DNA of 64,000 nt from Halomonas sp. ALS9 (GTDB lineage Bacteria > Pseudomonadota > Gammaproteobacteria > Pseudomonadales > Halomonadaceae). A program made the position numbers and the translations under genes. The notes under the pieces were generated by a model. It was given only the letters and a program-made list of their open reading frames with translations. It was not told where the DNA came from and searched no databases. Numbering within the stretch: position 1 is the stretch's first letter; each line of letters starts with the position of its first letter. Below, piece by piece: positions 17,031 through 26,600 of the stretch. The stretch covers positions 1 to 64,000 of the forward strand of contig NZ_LXRG01000201.1 of assembly GCF_001651035.1 (NCBI RefSeq), given 5' to 3'.

Positions 17031-18011
17031 ATGGTCTACGCTCGCCTAATACTTATGCGGCTGTTTAAAGCCGTGATTGTGCTGTTTTTAATCGTTATTT
17101 TTAATTTCCTGCTGATTCAATTGGCCCCCGGCGATCCGGCCGCCATTCTGGCGGGACAAGCGGGCGCCGCTGACCAGGAATTTCTTAATCAGCTGCGCGA
17201 GCGCTTCGGCCTTGATCAGCCGATGTACGTGCAGCTGTGGCGCTATGTGTCGGGCATTGCGATGCTCGATTTCGGCTACTCCTATCGCTTGGGCGTACCA
17301 GTATTTGATCTGATTATGGCGCGTCTACCCGCCACCCTGCTGCTCACCGGCACCGCCTTTGTGCTTTCGCTGGTACTGGGCATTGTGGCGGGTTCTATGG
17401 CCGCGGCGCGGGTCAAGAAACCCTCCGGCTCGCTGATTATGGCGCTAGCGCTGGTGTTCTACGCTACGCCGCTGTTCTGGGTCGCGCTGATGTCGGTAGT
17501 GGTGTTTTCGGTATATCTCGGCTGGCTGCCCGCCTACGGCCTTTACACCGTGGGTGCAGGCCATACAGGGTTTGCGCTGGTGCTCGATATTGCCAAGCAC
17601 TTAGTGCTACCGGCAACCACCTTGGCGCTGTTCTTTATGGCGATTTACACCCGCATGACGCGCACCTCCATGCTCGACGCCGCACAGCAGGATTACGTTA
17701 AAACCGCCCGCGCCAAAGGTTTGAAACCCAGCATTATTCAGCGCCGCCATGTGCTGCGTAACGCACTTCTACCCATTATTACTCTTGCTGGCCTACAGGC
17801 GGGGCAGATGGTCGGCGGGGCGATCCTGACCGAAACCGTGTTTGCCTGGCCCGGCATCGGGCGGTTGATGTTTGAAGCCCTTGAGCAGCGCGACTATAAC
17901 CTGCTGCTGGGAATTTTCTTCTTCTCGGCGGCGCTGGTTATCGTCTTTAACATCATTACCGACTTGGTCTACAGCCTGGCTGATCCACGCATCAAGAAGG
18001 GGGCCGCATGA
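17031..18011 (+). CDS. ABC transporter permease (DppB type)
   Basis: An inner-membrane protein of 326 residues with about six membrane helices. The N-terminal FNFLLIQLAPGDPAAILAG signature is typical of DppB/OppB permeases and the cytoplasmic loop (YVKTARAKGL) contains the EAA-like site that contacts the ATPase. The start is set at 17031 because of the AGGAAGG six bases upstream. The gene overlaps the next permease by four bases. It should work with the adjacent permease, the fused ATPase and the binding protein. Confidence 0.9.
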   Translation: MVYARLILMRLFKAVIVLFLIVIFNFLLIQLAPGDPAAILAGQAGAADQEFLNQLRERFGLDQPMYVQLWRYVSGIAMLDFGYSYRLGVPVFDLIMARLPATLLLTGTAFVLSLVLGIVAGSMAAARVKKPSGSLIMALALVFYATPLFWVALMSVVVFSVYLGWLPAYGLYTVGAGHTGFALVLDIAKHLVLPATTLALFFMAIYTRMTRTSMLDAAQQDYVKTARAKGLKPSIIQRRHVLRNALLPIITLAGLQAGQMVGGAILTETVFAWPGIGRLMFEALEQRDYNLLLGIFFFSAALVIVFNIITDLVYSLADPRIKKGAA

Positions 18012-18841
18012 GCTTTTTCGCACGCTTCGCGCAAAACCGTGGCGCCCTGGTGGGGCTGATTATTCTGCTGGTGATTATCGCCATGGCGATACTGGCGCCG
18101 CTGCTGTTTCCTGAATCACCTTGGAGGATGGTGCAGCGGCCTTTCTTACCGCCGCTTTCACAGGATGGCTTTCCGTTGGGCACCGACACCATGGGCCGCA
18201 ACGTGGCATCCGGCCTTATGCACGGTGCTTGGGTGTCGCTGCTGATTGGGCTGGTATCCACCAGTGTGGCGCTGCTGATTGGCGTACCGCTGGGCGCCAT
18301 TGCCGGTTACTACGGCGGGTGGATTGACGACCTCCTGATGCGCTTTACCGAGTTCTTTCAGACCATTCCCAACTTCGCGCTGGCAATCGTTCTGGTGGCG
18401 ATTATGCAACCCAGCATCAGCTCGATTGTGTTGGCCATTGCGATAGTGAGCTGGCCACCGGTAGCTCGCTTGGTACGCGCCGAGTTTATGTCGCTGCGTA
18501 ACCGTGAATATGTCGAAGCCGCGCGCTTGGTGGGCCAGTCCAACACCACGATTATTCTGCGCCAGATTCTGCCCAATACCCTGTCGCCGATTATCGTGCT
18601 GGCCTCGTTAATGGTCGCGACCGCCATTCTGCTGGAATCGGCGCTGTCGTTTCTGGGCTTGGGCGACCCCAACGTGATGTCCTGGGGTTATATGATTGGC
18701 GCGGCGCGCACGGTGATTCGTCAGGCGTGGTGGCTGAGCTTCTTCCCCGGGGTGGCGATTCTGCTCACCGTGTTGGCTCTAAATCTGGTCGGTGAAGGAC
18801 TAGATGATGCGCTTAACCCCAAACTTTCACGCGAGCGCTAG
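18008..18841 (+). CDS. ABC transporter permease (DppC type)
   Basis: This 277-residue inner-membrane protein has the DppC features: GTDTMGRNVASGLMHG near residue 60, and the EAA loop YVEAARLVGQSN. It has about six membrane helices and ends with LNLVGEGLDDALNPK, a common C-terminus of the family. The ATGA overlap with the preceding permease indicates coupled translation and a heterodimeric channel. Confidence 0.9.
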   Translation: MSFFARFAQNRGALVGLIILLVIIAMAILAPLLFPESPWRMVQRPFLPPLSQDGFPLGTDTMGRNVASGLMHGAWVSLLIGLVSTSVALLIGVPLGAIAGYYGGWIDDLLMRFTEFFQTIPNFALAIVLVAIMQPSISSIVLAIAIVSWPPVARLVRAEFMSLRNREYVEAARLVGQSNTTIILRQILPNTLSPIIVLASLMVATAILLESALSFLGLGDPNVMSWGYMIGAARTVIRQAWWLSFFPGVAILLTVLALNLVGEGLDDALNPKLSRER

Positions 18842-18868
18842 GCGTTTGTTATGGCTGGAGAGCTTGTT

Positions 18869-20500
18869 ATGAATGAAGCATCAACAGAAACCGTGCTTAG
18901 CATTCGCGACCTAAACATTGCGCTCCCCAAAGGGGCGGATCGCGCCCTAGCGGTGGAGGACGTCAGCTACGACGTAAAGCGCGGGGAGATTATGTGCGTG
19001 GTGGGCGAGTCCGGCTCCGGCAAGTCAATGGCTGCCAACGCCGTGATGGGGCTTCTGCCCAAGGGCGTGCGCGCCACCCAGGGCGAGGTGCTGTTTGAAG
19101 GGCAGAACCTGCTTGCCATGACCGAGAAGCAGCACCGCGCCCTACGCGGGCTCAAAATCGGCATGATATTTCAGGAGCCGATGACCGCCCTCAACCCGCT
19201 GATGCGGGTAGGTGCGCAAATTGCCGAAGTGTTCGAGGCTCACGGCCAGTTCAATGCCAAAGAGCGCCAGGCCCGCGCCCTGGAACTGCTGATCGAAGTA
19301 GGTATTCCTCAACCGGAAAAAGCCATTCGCGCCTATCCTTTCGAGCTTTCCGGCGGCCAGCGCCAGCGGGTCATGATTGCGATGGCATTGGCGCTGGAGC
19401 CTATCCTGCTAATAGCCGACGAGCCTACCACGGCGCTGGATGTGACTACCCAGGCGCAGATTCTGGAGCTGATTCGCGACCTACAACAACGGCGCGGTAT
19501 GTCAGTGATGTTTATCACCCACGACTTTGGCGTCGTGGCTGAAGTGGCTAACCGCGTCTGCGTGATGCGCCACGGCAAAATTGTCGAACTGGGTGACGCC
19601 AAATCGGTGCTTGAAAACCCTCAAGATGCCTATACCCAAGCGCTGATTGCCGCCATCCCCAGCAATGCGGTGCCGCCTCACCGCGAGACCAGCCAGGTGG
19701 CGCCGCTGCTGGAAATCAAACAGCTTAATAAAATATTTCGCTCCCGTGGCGGCTGGCTTAAACCCTCCCGCGAGGTTCGCGCACTGGAAGATGTCTCGCT
19801 CACCCTCGCCCGCGGCGAAACCGTGGGAATTGTGGGCGAATCCGGTTCAGGAAAATCGACGCTCGGCCGTTGCGTGGTGCGCTTAGAACACCCGGACAGC
19901 GGCGAGCTGCTGCTGGATGGTATCAACCTTTCTCAGCTTAAAGGCGATGCGCTGCGCCGTGAACGCCACCGGGTGCAGATGATTTTTCAAGACCCTTACG
20001 CCTCCCTCAACCCACGCACCAAGGTGGGTATGGCGATTGCCCAGGGGCCGATTGCCAACGGCACATCCAAAGCCGCAGCGCTCAAACAGGCGGGCGAGCT
20101 TTTAGATATGGTTGGCTTGGGCGCCAGCGCCGTGGAGCGCTTCCCGCATGAGTTTTCCGGTGGCCAGCGTCAGCGTATTGGTATTGCCAGAGCCTTGGCG
20201 CTTAATCCCGAGCTGATTGTCGCGGACGAAGCCGTATCCGCCTTGGATGTATCGATTCAGGCCCAGGTATTGGAGCTGCTGGAGGAGCTTAAGCAGCGGC
20301 TCTCCCTATCGCTGCTATTTATCACTCACGACCTACGCGTCGCCGCGCAGATTTGCGACCGTATTGTGGTGATGCAGTATGGCCGTATTGTCGAGCAAGG
20401 CAGCGCCGAGCAGATTTTCCTCGCCCCAAAAGAGGCGTATACCCAAGACTTGCTCAAGGCGATTCCCGGCCGCGAGGCGCCCGTGGCGGCAACTGCATAA
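18869..20500 (+). CDS. Fused double ATP-binding protein of the peptide-type ABC transporter (DppD-DppF)
   Basis: Two complete nucleotide-binding domains are joined in one chain of 543 residues. Each has Walker A (GESGSGKS), a signature motif (LSGGQRQR in the first, FSGGQRQR in the second) and Walker B (LLIADEPT and LIVADEAV). Each is followed by the oligopeptide-type C-terminal extension (for example [13 protein letters not shown]). Fused forms occur in YejF/GsiA-like proteins. The ATG at 18869 has GGAG ten bases upstream and is preferred over one at 18851. Both active sites look intact. Confidence 0.9.
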   Translation: MNEASTETVLSIRDLNIALPKGADRALAVEDVSYDVKRGEIMCVVGESGSGKSMAANAVMGLLPKGVRATQGEVLFEGQNLLAMTEKQHRALRGLKIGMIFQEPMTALNPLMRVGAQIAEVFEAHGQFNAKERQARALELLIEVGIPQPEKAIRAYPFELSGGQRQRVMIAMALALEPILLIADEPTTALDVTTQAQILELIRDLQQRRGMSVMFITHDFGVVAEVANRVCVMRHGKIVELGDAKSVLENPQDAYTQALIAAIPSNAVPPHRETSQVAPLLEIKQLNKIFRSRGGWLKPSREVRALEDVSLTLARGETVGIVGESGSGKSTLGRCVVRLEHPDSGELLLDGINLSQLKGDALRRERHRVQMIFQDPYASLNPRTKVGMAIAQGPIANGTSKAAALKQAGELLDMVGLGASAVERFPHEFSGGQRQRIGIARALALNPELIVADEAVSALDVSIQAQVLELLEELKQRLSLSLLFITHDLRVAAQICDRIVVMQYGRIVEQGSAEQIFLAPKEAYTQDLLKAIPGREAPVAATA

Positions 20501-20564
20501 GTTTGCAAAGCAGGTTTTTCAAAAGCTAGTTTACCGAATGGACAAGACACGTTAAGGAACACAC

Positions 20565-21947
20565 ATGCACATAACCCTGGAGACGCTGCGCGCCATAGTC
20601 GGCCCGACCCACGTATTAACGGGCGACGATGTCAGTAACCGTAGCGTCGATTGGATGACCGGCGCGCCCTGCCAGGCTGGCGCCATTGTACGCCCCGCCA
20701 ACACTGAGCAGGTGGCCGCGGTAATGAAGGCCTGTCACGACGCTCAACAACCCGTGGTGACCCACGGCGGATTAACCGGCTTGGTGCATGGCGCGGAAGC
20801 TAGCCCGGATGAGCTAGTGATCTCCCTGGAGCGCATGAGCGCCATTGAAGAGATTGATCAGGTAGGCGGTACGCTTAGTGTTCAGGCCGGGGTACCGCTG
20901 CAACGGGTTCAGGAAGCCGCTAAAGAGGTCGGGCTGCAATTTCCGCTGGATCTGGGCGCCCGGGGCAGTTGCACCATTGGCGGCAATATCGCCACCAACG
21001 CTGGCGGTGTCCGTGTCATCCGCTACGGCATGATGCGCCAGCAGGTGCTCGGCCTGGAAGCAGTGATGGCGGATGGCCGGGTGGTCAGTTCCATGAACCG
21101 CATGCTGAAAAATAACGCCGGTTTCGATTTAAAGCAGCTGTTTATCGGTAGCGAAGGCACCCTGGGCATTGTGACCAGGGCGGTGCTGCGCCTTCAGCCC
21201 CCCACGCCCAGCGAGCAAACGGCGATGGTGGCCTGCCCTTCGTTTGAGGCGCTCACCGGGCTGCTCAGCCATATGGGTAAAGCGCTTGGCGGCAGCCTGG
21301 GCGCCTTTGAAGTGATGTGGCAAAACCACTACCGCCTGCTCACCGAAACCCTGGACCGCCATACTCCACCGATTGCCACCGAACACCCATTCTATGTGAT
21401 CATTGAGTCTCTGGGTAGCGACGCCGAGCGCAATGCTAACCAGTTCAGCGAAGCATTAGAAAGCGCGTTAGAGAAAGAGTTGATTGTCGATGCAGTCATC
21501 GCCCAATCCAGCACTCAGCGTGATGGGCTATGGGCCATTCGAGAAGATATCGAAGGGCTGGTCAAGGGCCTTGCGCCGGTGCTCACTTTCGATGTCAGCC
21601 TGCCGATTGCCGATATGCAGCGCTACACCGATGCCTTAGAAGCACAGCTAACCCAGCGCTGGGCCAATGCACGCATGGTAGTGTTTGGCCACCTGGGCGA
21701 CGGCAACCTGCATATTTCCGTCAGTGCGGGCAGCGCTGAACCCGAGGTGCGCCGCGAAGTGGAAGCCATGGTCTACGAACCACTTCGTGTTCTGGGCGGC
21801 TCGGTCTCTGCAGAGCATGGTATTGGTTTAGAAAAGCGCCCCTGGCTAAGTACCTGCCGCTCCAGCGCCGAGATCAAGCTAATGCATACGCTCAAGCAGG
21901 CCCTCGATCCGCTTAATTTGCTCAACCCCGGTAAAGTACTTTCATAA
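20565..21947 (+). CDS. FAD-linked 2-hydroxyacid dehydrogenase (GlcD/D2HGDH family)
   Basis: This 460-residue flavoenzyme has an FAD-binding PCMH domain (THGGLTGL, NIATNAGGVRVIRYG, GSEGTLGIVT) and a C-terminal cap with GHLGDGNLHI and AEHGIGLEKRPWL. Family members oxidise D-2-hydroxy acids such as D-lactate, glycolate or D-2-hydroxyglutarate to 2-oxo acids. AAGGA precedes the ATG. It lies 64 bases after the transporter ATPase on the same strand, so it probably belongs to the same operon. A 2-oxo acid product would suit the adjacent aminotransferase. Confidence 0.85.
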   Translation: MHITLETLRAIVGPTHVLTGDDVSNRSVDWMTGAPCQAGAIVRPANTEQVAAVMKACHDAQQPVVTHGGLTGLVHGAEASPDELVISLERMSAIEEIDQVGGTLSVQAGVPLQRVQEAAKEVGLQFPLDLGARGSCTIGGNIATNAGGVRVIRYGMMRQQVLGLEAVMADGRVVSSMNRMLKNNAGFDLKQLFIGSEGTLGIVTRAVLRLQPPTPSEQTAMVACPSFEALTGLLSHMGKALGGSLGAFEVMWQNHYRLLTETLDRHTPPIATEHPFYVIIESLGSDAERNANQFSEALESALEKELIVDAVIAQSSTQRDGLWAIREDIEGLVKGLAPVLTFDVSLPIADMQRYTDALEAQLTQRWANARMVVFGHLGDGNLHISVSAGSAEPEVRREVEAMVYEPLRVLGGSVSAEHGIGLEKRPWLSTCRSSAEIKLMHTLKQALDPLNLLNPGKVLS

Positions 21948-21988
21948 ACGCTTTAAGTTAAACATTCACTGCATTGTTAGGAATCACC

Positions 21989-23098
21989 ATGCCCCGCTAC
22001 CCCAACCACTTACTCAGTGAAGGCCCTGTTAATCCGTTTCCGGGCATTAAGGTGCTGGAGCGCCGACTTGGCAAAGAGATTCCCCATCGGCTGGGCTCTA
22101 ACGAAGGCCTGGACATGCCCCACCGCGCCCTGCGCGAGCATTTTGGCGATGCGCTGGCCGAACACGTTTACTGCTACGGCGATTCTGAAGCGCTCGGTGT
22201 TCGCCAACGCTTGAGTGCTCAGCAAGGTATTGCGCTGGAAACGCTGCTGGTAGATGCCGGTGCCGATAGTTTAATCGCCCTGGCCCTTCGCACCACCTGC
22301 GAACCTGGCGAAACCGTAGTGAGTACCGCAGGCACCTATCCCACCTTGGGCTATTTTGCCAAAGGCCAAGGCTGTCGTTTGGTGGAGCCCAGCTATTTTG
22401 AAGCGCCCGGCGTGCTGGCGCCTGATATGGAAGCCTTAGCAGCGGCGGCCCATCAGGAAAACGCCCGCTTGGTCTATCTGGCTAATCCGGATAACCCCAG
22501 CGGCCATTTACATAGCGACAGCGCCATCCTCAAGCTGCGCGAAGCGCTGCCCGACACTTGCTGGCTGCTGTTAGACGAGGCGTACGGAGACTTCCGCGAC
22601 GACGCCAACAGCGAGTTCGCCGCTAAAGCCATACCGGGAGTGATTCGCCTGCGCACGCTCTCTAAAGCCCACGGCTTGGCGGGGCTGCGCATTGGCTACG
22701 CGATTGCCGACCCAGACGTACTGGCGATGATGATGAAGGTGCGGATTCACTACGCGGTATCGTCGCTGACCCTGGCCGCCGCCGAAGTGGTGCTCGATCA
22801 TCCTGACGAAGTGCACCAGCACGTTGCTGATGTAAAAGCACGCCGGGAGCAGTTGGCGGAGCACTTTCGCGCCCTAGAGGCCGATGTGTTGCCCAGCGCC
22901 ACCAACTTTATTGGCATTCGCCTGCCCAGCGCCGACCTCGCCGCCGAGGTACACCAGCAACTGCTAGACAAAGGGGTGTTAGTCGCTCGCTTGGCGCATC
23001 CCGAGCTTGCCAATGTAATTCGTATTACCGCGGTGGAAGCCGCGCTGGAGCCTGGAAGATTGGCCGCTCTCGAACAGGCTATTAAAGAGCACGCCTGA
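21989..23098 (+). CDS. Class I/II PLP-dependent aminotransferase (histidinol-phosphate aminotransferase-like)
   Basis: The 369-residue protein has the fold-type I landmarks ANPDNPSG near residue 155, LDEAYGDF, and TLSKAHGLAGLRIGY with the PLP-binding lysine. It resembles HisC-like enzymes but lies in a catabolic operon, so a role in amino acid degradation is more likely than histidine synthesis. The ATG at 21989 has AGGAA upstream; a TTG fifteen bases earlier is rejected. It is the last plus-strand gene before a convergent junction. Confidence 0.85.
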   Translation: MPRYPNHLLSEGPVNPFPGIKVLERRLGKEIPHRLGSNEGLDMPHRALREHFGDALAEHVYCYGDSEALGVRQRLSAQQGIALETLLVDAGADSLIALALRTTCEPGETVVSTAGTYPTLGYFAKGQGCRLVEPSYFEAPGVLAPDMEALAAAAHQENARLVYLANPDNPSGHLHSDSAILKLREALPDTCWLLLDEAYGDFRDDANSEFAAKAIPGVIRLRTLSKAHGLAGLRIGYAIADPDVLAMMMKVRIHYAVSSLTLAAAEVVLDHPDEVHQHVADVKARREQLAEHFRALEADVLPSATNFIGIRLPSADLAAEVHQQLLDKGVLVARLAHPELANVIRITAVEAALEPGRLAALEQAIKEHA

Positions 23099-23138
23099 TT
23101 CAGTTGGTAAAATTGAGCAAGCAGATGGCAAGGTGCAT

Positions 23139-23282
23139 CGAGGGCAGGTTTCCGCGAGGGCGCTGTGAACCCATCCCTGGGCGCTACTTTTGTCATCTGA
23201 CCGCCATGGATGGCGAGAATGCCGGAATGGTTGGGAACATTTTCCGGCCATGACAAAAGACCCTCGCGGAAACCTGCCCTCG
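23139..23282. repeat. Long nested inverted repeat between convergent genes
   Basis: A perfect 22-bp arm (23139-23160 with 23261-23282) encloses a 10-bp pair (CTTTTGTCAT 23187-23196 with ATGACAAAAG 23250-23259) and a third hairpin (GCCGGAA 23221-23227 with TTCCGGC 23242-23248). The element sits between convergent genes and could end transcription from both sides. Its size and nested form also fit a dispersed intergenic repeat (REP or MITE-like); copy number cannot be judged here. Confidence 0.8.
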
Positions 23283-23328
23283 CAGCGCGTAAGAGGGGAT
23301 GCATAGCTCTAACTTCCAACCCATATAT

Positions 23329-24282
23329 CTAAGGCGTTAACCAATGCCTGAAATCGTCCAACTCACCGCGCACCGCCTGGCTATATAAGCCCTGCAGTCG
23401 AGCCGTCACGCTATCTGGGCTGATAGGCTCATTAACAGGCGGTGCACCCGCGCGGGTGCCGATATGGCGACCATCCAGCTCGCGCAGCGGCAGTATTTCG
23501 GCGGCGGTGCCGGTTAAGAACGCCTCATCGGCGGTGTATAGCTCATCACGGGTAATCCGCCGTTCACGCACTTCTATACCCAGTACTTTCTGCGCCAGTT
23601 GAATCACGCTGTCCCGGGTAATGCCTTGCAAACACGAGGTCACTTCCGGGGTATGCAGCACACCATCGCGCAGTAAAAAGACGTTGGCCGCCGAGGCCTC
23701 GGCCACATAGCCTTCCGGGTCGAGCATGATGGTTTCATCGAACCCGGCTTTGATCGCCGTGTTCAGCGCCAGTATCGAATTGACGTAGTGGCCGTTAGTC
23801 TTTGCCCGGCAGAGGCTGATATTTACGTGGTGGCGCGCCCAAGATGACGTCAGCGCACGCAAACCGTGGGTCGCGGCCTGGGGCGAAATATAAGGGCCCA
23901 AATCCCAAGCGGCCACTATGACATGGGTGGTTAATCCTTTAGCACGCAGCCCCATACCTTCCGCGCCGAAAAACACCGTGGGCTTAAGGTAGGCGCTGCT
24001 CAGGTTGTTTTTCGCCAGGCACTGGCGCTGGGCTTCTATCAGTTCCGCTTCGCTAAATGGCAGCGGCATATCCAGCGAATGGGCGCTCTCTACCAAACGG
24101 CGTGTATGCTCAGCGACTCTGAAAAGATGCGTGCCGCTGGGGCCAGCGTAGGCGCGCACGCCTTCAAAACAGCCCATGCCGTAGTGCAATGTATGGGACA
24201 ACACATGCACTTTGGCATCGCGCCATTCCCGCCATTCTCCGTCCTGCCAAATCCAGCCATCGCGATCATAAAGCGGTGTCAT
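23329..24282 (-). CDS. Branched-chain-amino-acid-type aminotransferase (class IV)
   Basis: The 317-residue protein has the fold-type IV features of IlvE: HTLHYGMGCFEGVRAY near the start, the PLP lysine in CRAKTNGHYVNSIL, and GYVAEASAANVFLLRDGVL. The start at 24282 is chosen because it overlaps the preceding gene by four bases (ATGA); a longer start would add nine residues. IlvE interconverts branched-chain amino acids and their 2-oxo acids. In this cluster it may act on another amino acid released by the deacetylase-fold hydrolases; that is inference. It ends the minus-strand block. Confidence 0.85.
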   Translation of the reverse strand: MTPLYDRDGWIWQDGEWREWRDAKVHVLSHTLHYGMGCFEGVRAYAGPSGTHLFRVAEHTRRLVESAHSLDMPLPFSEAELIEAQRQCLAKNNLSSAYLKPTVFFGAEGMGLRAKGLTTHVIVAAWDLGPYISPQAATHGLRALTSSWARHHVNISLCRAKTNGHYVNSILALNTAIKAGFDETIMLDPEGYVAEASAANVFLLRDGVLHTPEVTSCLQGITRDSVIQLAQKVLGIEVRERRITRDELYTADEAFLTGTAAEILPLRELDGRHIGTRAGAPPVNEPISPDSVTARLQGLYSQAVRGELDDFRHWLTP

Positions 24283-25385
24283 CGTGTTGCTTGCTCCCAC
24301 TGTTGGCACCAGTCATCGATTAAGGCTTGCTGGTGCGGTTGCAGGGCCTGATAGCCCCAGGCGGCAATTTCATCGTTTTGCGGGTCGGGCACGCTAATCG
24401 CACTGCCCGCCAGGGTTTGGATCACCGAGTGGCCGCACAGCGGCACATAGCCTTCGGAGTAGCCACCTTCGTGAATAAACACCAGCTTGCCTTCGCAGCA
24501 GCGCTCGGCCAGAGCTTTAAGCTGGGCAGTCATGGTGGCGAACGCCTGGCTATTGAGCAACATTTTGCCTAATGGGTCTTTGGCACAGGCATCGTAACCA
24601 CAGGCCACGACGATGAGTTCGGGGTTGAAGGTTTCCAGCGCAGGCAACACGAGTCTTTCCATGGCGTAGGCGTAAGCCCCCAGGCCACACCCCGGCGGCA
24701 GCGGCAGGTTGAGGTTGGCACCCAGGCCTGCGCCTTCGCCCTGCTCGTCAAAGCCGCCGGTTTCCAGCGGATAGTTGGCCGCCTGATGAATCGATATAGT
24801 CAACACATCCGGCTCGCCATAAAACGCCGCCTGCTGACCGTTGCCGTGATGAACGTCCCAATCGAGTATCGCCACGCGGTTCACCTGCCCCAAGGCGCGA
24901 GCGCGCATCACCGCGACGGGAATATTGCCCAACAGGCAGAACCCACGGCCCTGATCAGCCTCCGCATGGTGCCCCGGCGGGCGGCATAGGGCGTAAGCGT
25001 TGCTCACCTCGCCCAGTGCTACGGCTTCAACGGCGGCGCTGGCCAAGCCTGCGGAGTGGGTGGCTGCCGCCCAACTACCGGGCATGTAGGGCGCGCAGTC
25101 GCCGCCGTTGCCACCCCGTGCGCTATCCCCCGCCTGCAGTTCACCCAGGTAACGCGGGGTGTGAAAACGCAGCAGGTCATCCAGCGTCGCGGCAGGTGGT
25201 TTAACCACACTCAGCTCATCAATCAGACCGCTGACTTCAATGATATTTTTAAGCCGTCGCTTGCTTTCCGGGCTCTCCGAGGCGGCCTGAGGCTGTAAGA
25301 ACTCGCCCGGTGCGGAGAACACGCCGATGGCGCCCAAGTCATGCCAGAAGCAGCGCTCATGCCAGTAAAAACCAGTCTTGCTCAT
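24279..25385 (-). CDS. Histone-deacetylase-fold hydrolase
   Basis: This 368-residue zinc hydrolase has CRPPGHHAEADQGRGFC, DWDVHHGNG with two zinc ligands, the third ligand in CGYDACAKDP, and IHEGGYSEGYVP with the catalytic tyrosine. It belongs to the class II-like deacetylase group that includes bacterial amidohydrolases. It is translationally coupled on both sides by four-base overlaps with another deacetylase-fold gene and the class IV aminotransferase. This suggests sequential removal of an acyl group and then an amino group from one substrate. Confidence 0.88.
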   Translation of the reverse strand: MSKTGFYWHERCFWHDLGAIGVFSAPGEFLQPQAASESPESKRRLKNIIEVSGLIDELSVVKPPAATLDDLLRFHTPRYLGELQAGDSARGGNGGDCAPYMPGSWAAATHSAGLASAAVEAVALGEVSNAYALCRPPGHHAEADQGRGFCLLGNIPVAVMRARALGQVNRVAILDWDVHHGNGQQAAFYGEPDVLTISIHQAANYPLETGGFDEQGEGAGLGANLNLPLPPGCGLGAYAYAMERLVLPALETFNPELIVVACGYDACAKDPLGKMLLNSQAFATMTAQLKALAERCCEGKLVFIHEGGYSEGYVPLCGHSVIQTLAGSAISVPDPQNDEIAAWGYQALQPHQQALIDDWCQQWEQATR

Positions 25386-26413
25386 GCCATAAAGCCCTGC
25401 ATAAAGGCGGCCAGGTTGGCACTTAGGTGTTCAGTGGGATAGCCACCTTCCTGAACGATTACCATGGGTAGCGAGATCGCCGCTAAGCGCTTACCCACTT
25501 CAACAAACGCTTCCGTTTCAACCTTAAGCCCCGCCAGCGGGTCATCTTTGTGCGCGTCTAGGCCTAGCGCGACCACCACGGCATCTGGCTCATAGCGCTG
25601 CAGGTGATCAATCAGAATCGCTAGCGCATCAAGATAAACCTCTCCGTCGCTGCCTACCGGCAGGGGCAGATTGACATTAGTGCCCACGGCCTCCTCACAG
25701 CCCTCTTCATCAGCACCGCCCCAAAAGAAGGGGTAGAAATCGCTAGGATCAGCGTGCAGTGAGCCCGTCCAGACATCGCTGCGTTTATAGAAAATATCCT
25801 GGGTGCCATTGCCGTGGTGTAAGTCCACATCGATGATCGCCACTTTGGCGAAGCGCTCGCGCAGCACCGTGGCCGCCAGCGCCGAGTTATTCAGCAGGCA
25901 AAAGCCCCCGGCGCGCTCAGGCCCGGCATGGTGTCCCGGTGGGCGGCACAGTGCGTAGGCCGCTGGCGCGCCATTTAGCACCTCTTCGGCCGCTGCTTCG
26001 GCGCTGGCAGCAGAAGCCAGTGCACCTTGGAAGCTGGTGGCGCTTAGCGGGCAGGCCATATCGTGCAAATGCCAACCCGCCTGGCCAATCGGGTGGCGCG
26101 GGTAGTGGTGACCGCCGCCGCAGGGGTGGATATTGGGAGCAACCACCTCCGCCGCATTGGGCAGTGCTTGCCAGCGGGCGTAGATGGTGTCCAGAAACGT
26201 CAGATAACGCGGCGTATGGATTTGCTCCAAACGCTTACGCAGCGTTGGAGAATCCGCCTCTTTGGGTGCTGTGAGGGTCAGCCCTGCGCTCTCCAAGCCT
26301 TGGGTAAGGAGCTCGGCACGCAGCGGGCCTTCCGGAGAGGGCGCAGGCTGGCCGCGCAGCAGAAAGGTCGGCGGCGCGTGGTATGCCTGATCGGGGTGGT
26401 AGAAGCATTTCAT
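25382..26413 (-). CDS. Histone-deacetylase-fold hydrolase (acetylpolyamine amidohydrolase-like)
   Basis: The 343-residue protein carries CRPPGHHAGPERAGGFC, DVDLHHGNGTQDIFY, GLDAHKDDP and VQEGGYPTEHL, so zinc and catalytic residues are all present. The YKRSDV and FYPFFWGG segments are typical of acetylpolyamine amidohydrolases, which usually act as dimers. The ATG at 26413 is used; a TTG two codons upstream is less likely. It is the first gene after a small mobile-element-like insertion that separates it from the TRAP genes, and its stop overlaps the next deacetylase-fold gene. Confidence 0.88.
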   Translation of the reverse strand: MKCFYHPDQAYHAPPTFLLRGQPAPSPEGPLRAELLTQGLESAGLTLTAPKEADSPTLRKRLEQIHTPRYLTFLDTIYARWQALPNAAEVVAPNIHPCGGGHHYPRHPIGQAGWHLHDMACPLSATSFQGALASAASAEAAAEEVLNGAPAAYALCRPPGHHAGPERAGGFCLLNNSALAATVLRERFAKVAIIDVDLHHGNGTQDIFYKRSDVWTGSLHADPSDFYPFFWGGADEEGCEEAVGTNVNLPLPVGSDGEVYLDALAILIDHLQRYEPDAVVVALGLDAHKDDPLAGLKVETEAFVEVGKRLAAISLPMVIVQEGGYPTEHLSANLAAFMQGFMA

Positions 26414-26433
26414 AGTCAAATTCGCAATCCTTA

Positions 26434-26590
26434 GGCTTTGTACGAAAACTGCCTGCGCTCGACAATACGGCGTTAAAAATCGCCTCGTGCGCGAGTCCGA
26501 TCAAAATGCTCATTTACAACTCGTAAACTGCGCTTTCTCGTTGATTTTTGCCTTGTCTAGCCTTCGCTCGCCGACTTTTCGTACAAACCC
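26434..26590. mobile_element. 157-bp MITE-like element with terminal inverted repeats and a TA target duplication
   Basis: The ends share TTTGTACGAAAA (26437-26448) and its complement TTTTCGTACAAA (26576-26587), extending to GGCTTTG and CAAACCC. The element is bounded by TA on both sides (26432-26433 and 26591-26592), the target-site duplication of IS630/Tc1-mariner-type transposons. No transposase is encoded, so movement would need one elsewhere. It lies between the TRAP permease gene and a deacetylase gene, where it may influence read-through. Confidence 0.65.
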
Positions 26591-26600
26591 TAGCAGCCCG

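Noticed and set aside
24279..26413. Ectoine degradation (doe) genes as an explanation of the deacetylase and aminotransferase cluster.
   Set aside because: The deacetylases here are of the histone-deacetylase fold, not the DoeB type, and no ectoine hydrolase is present.
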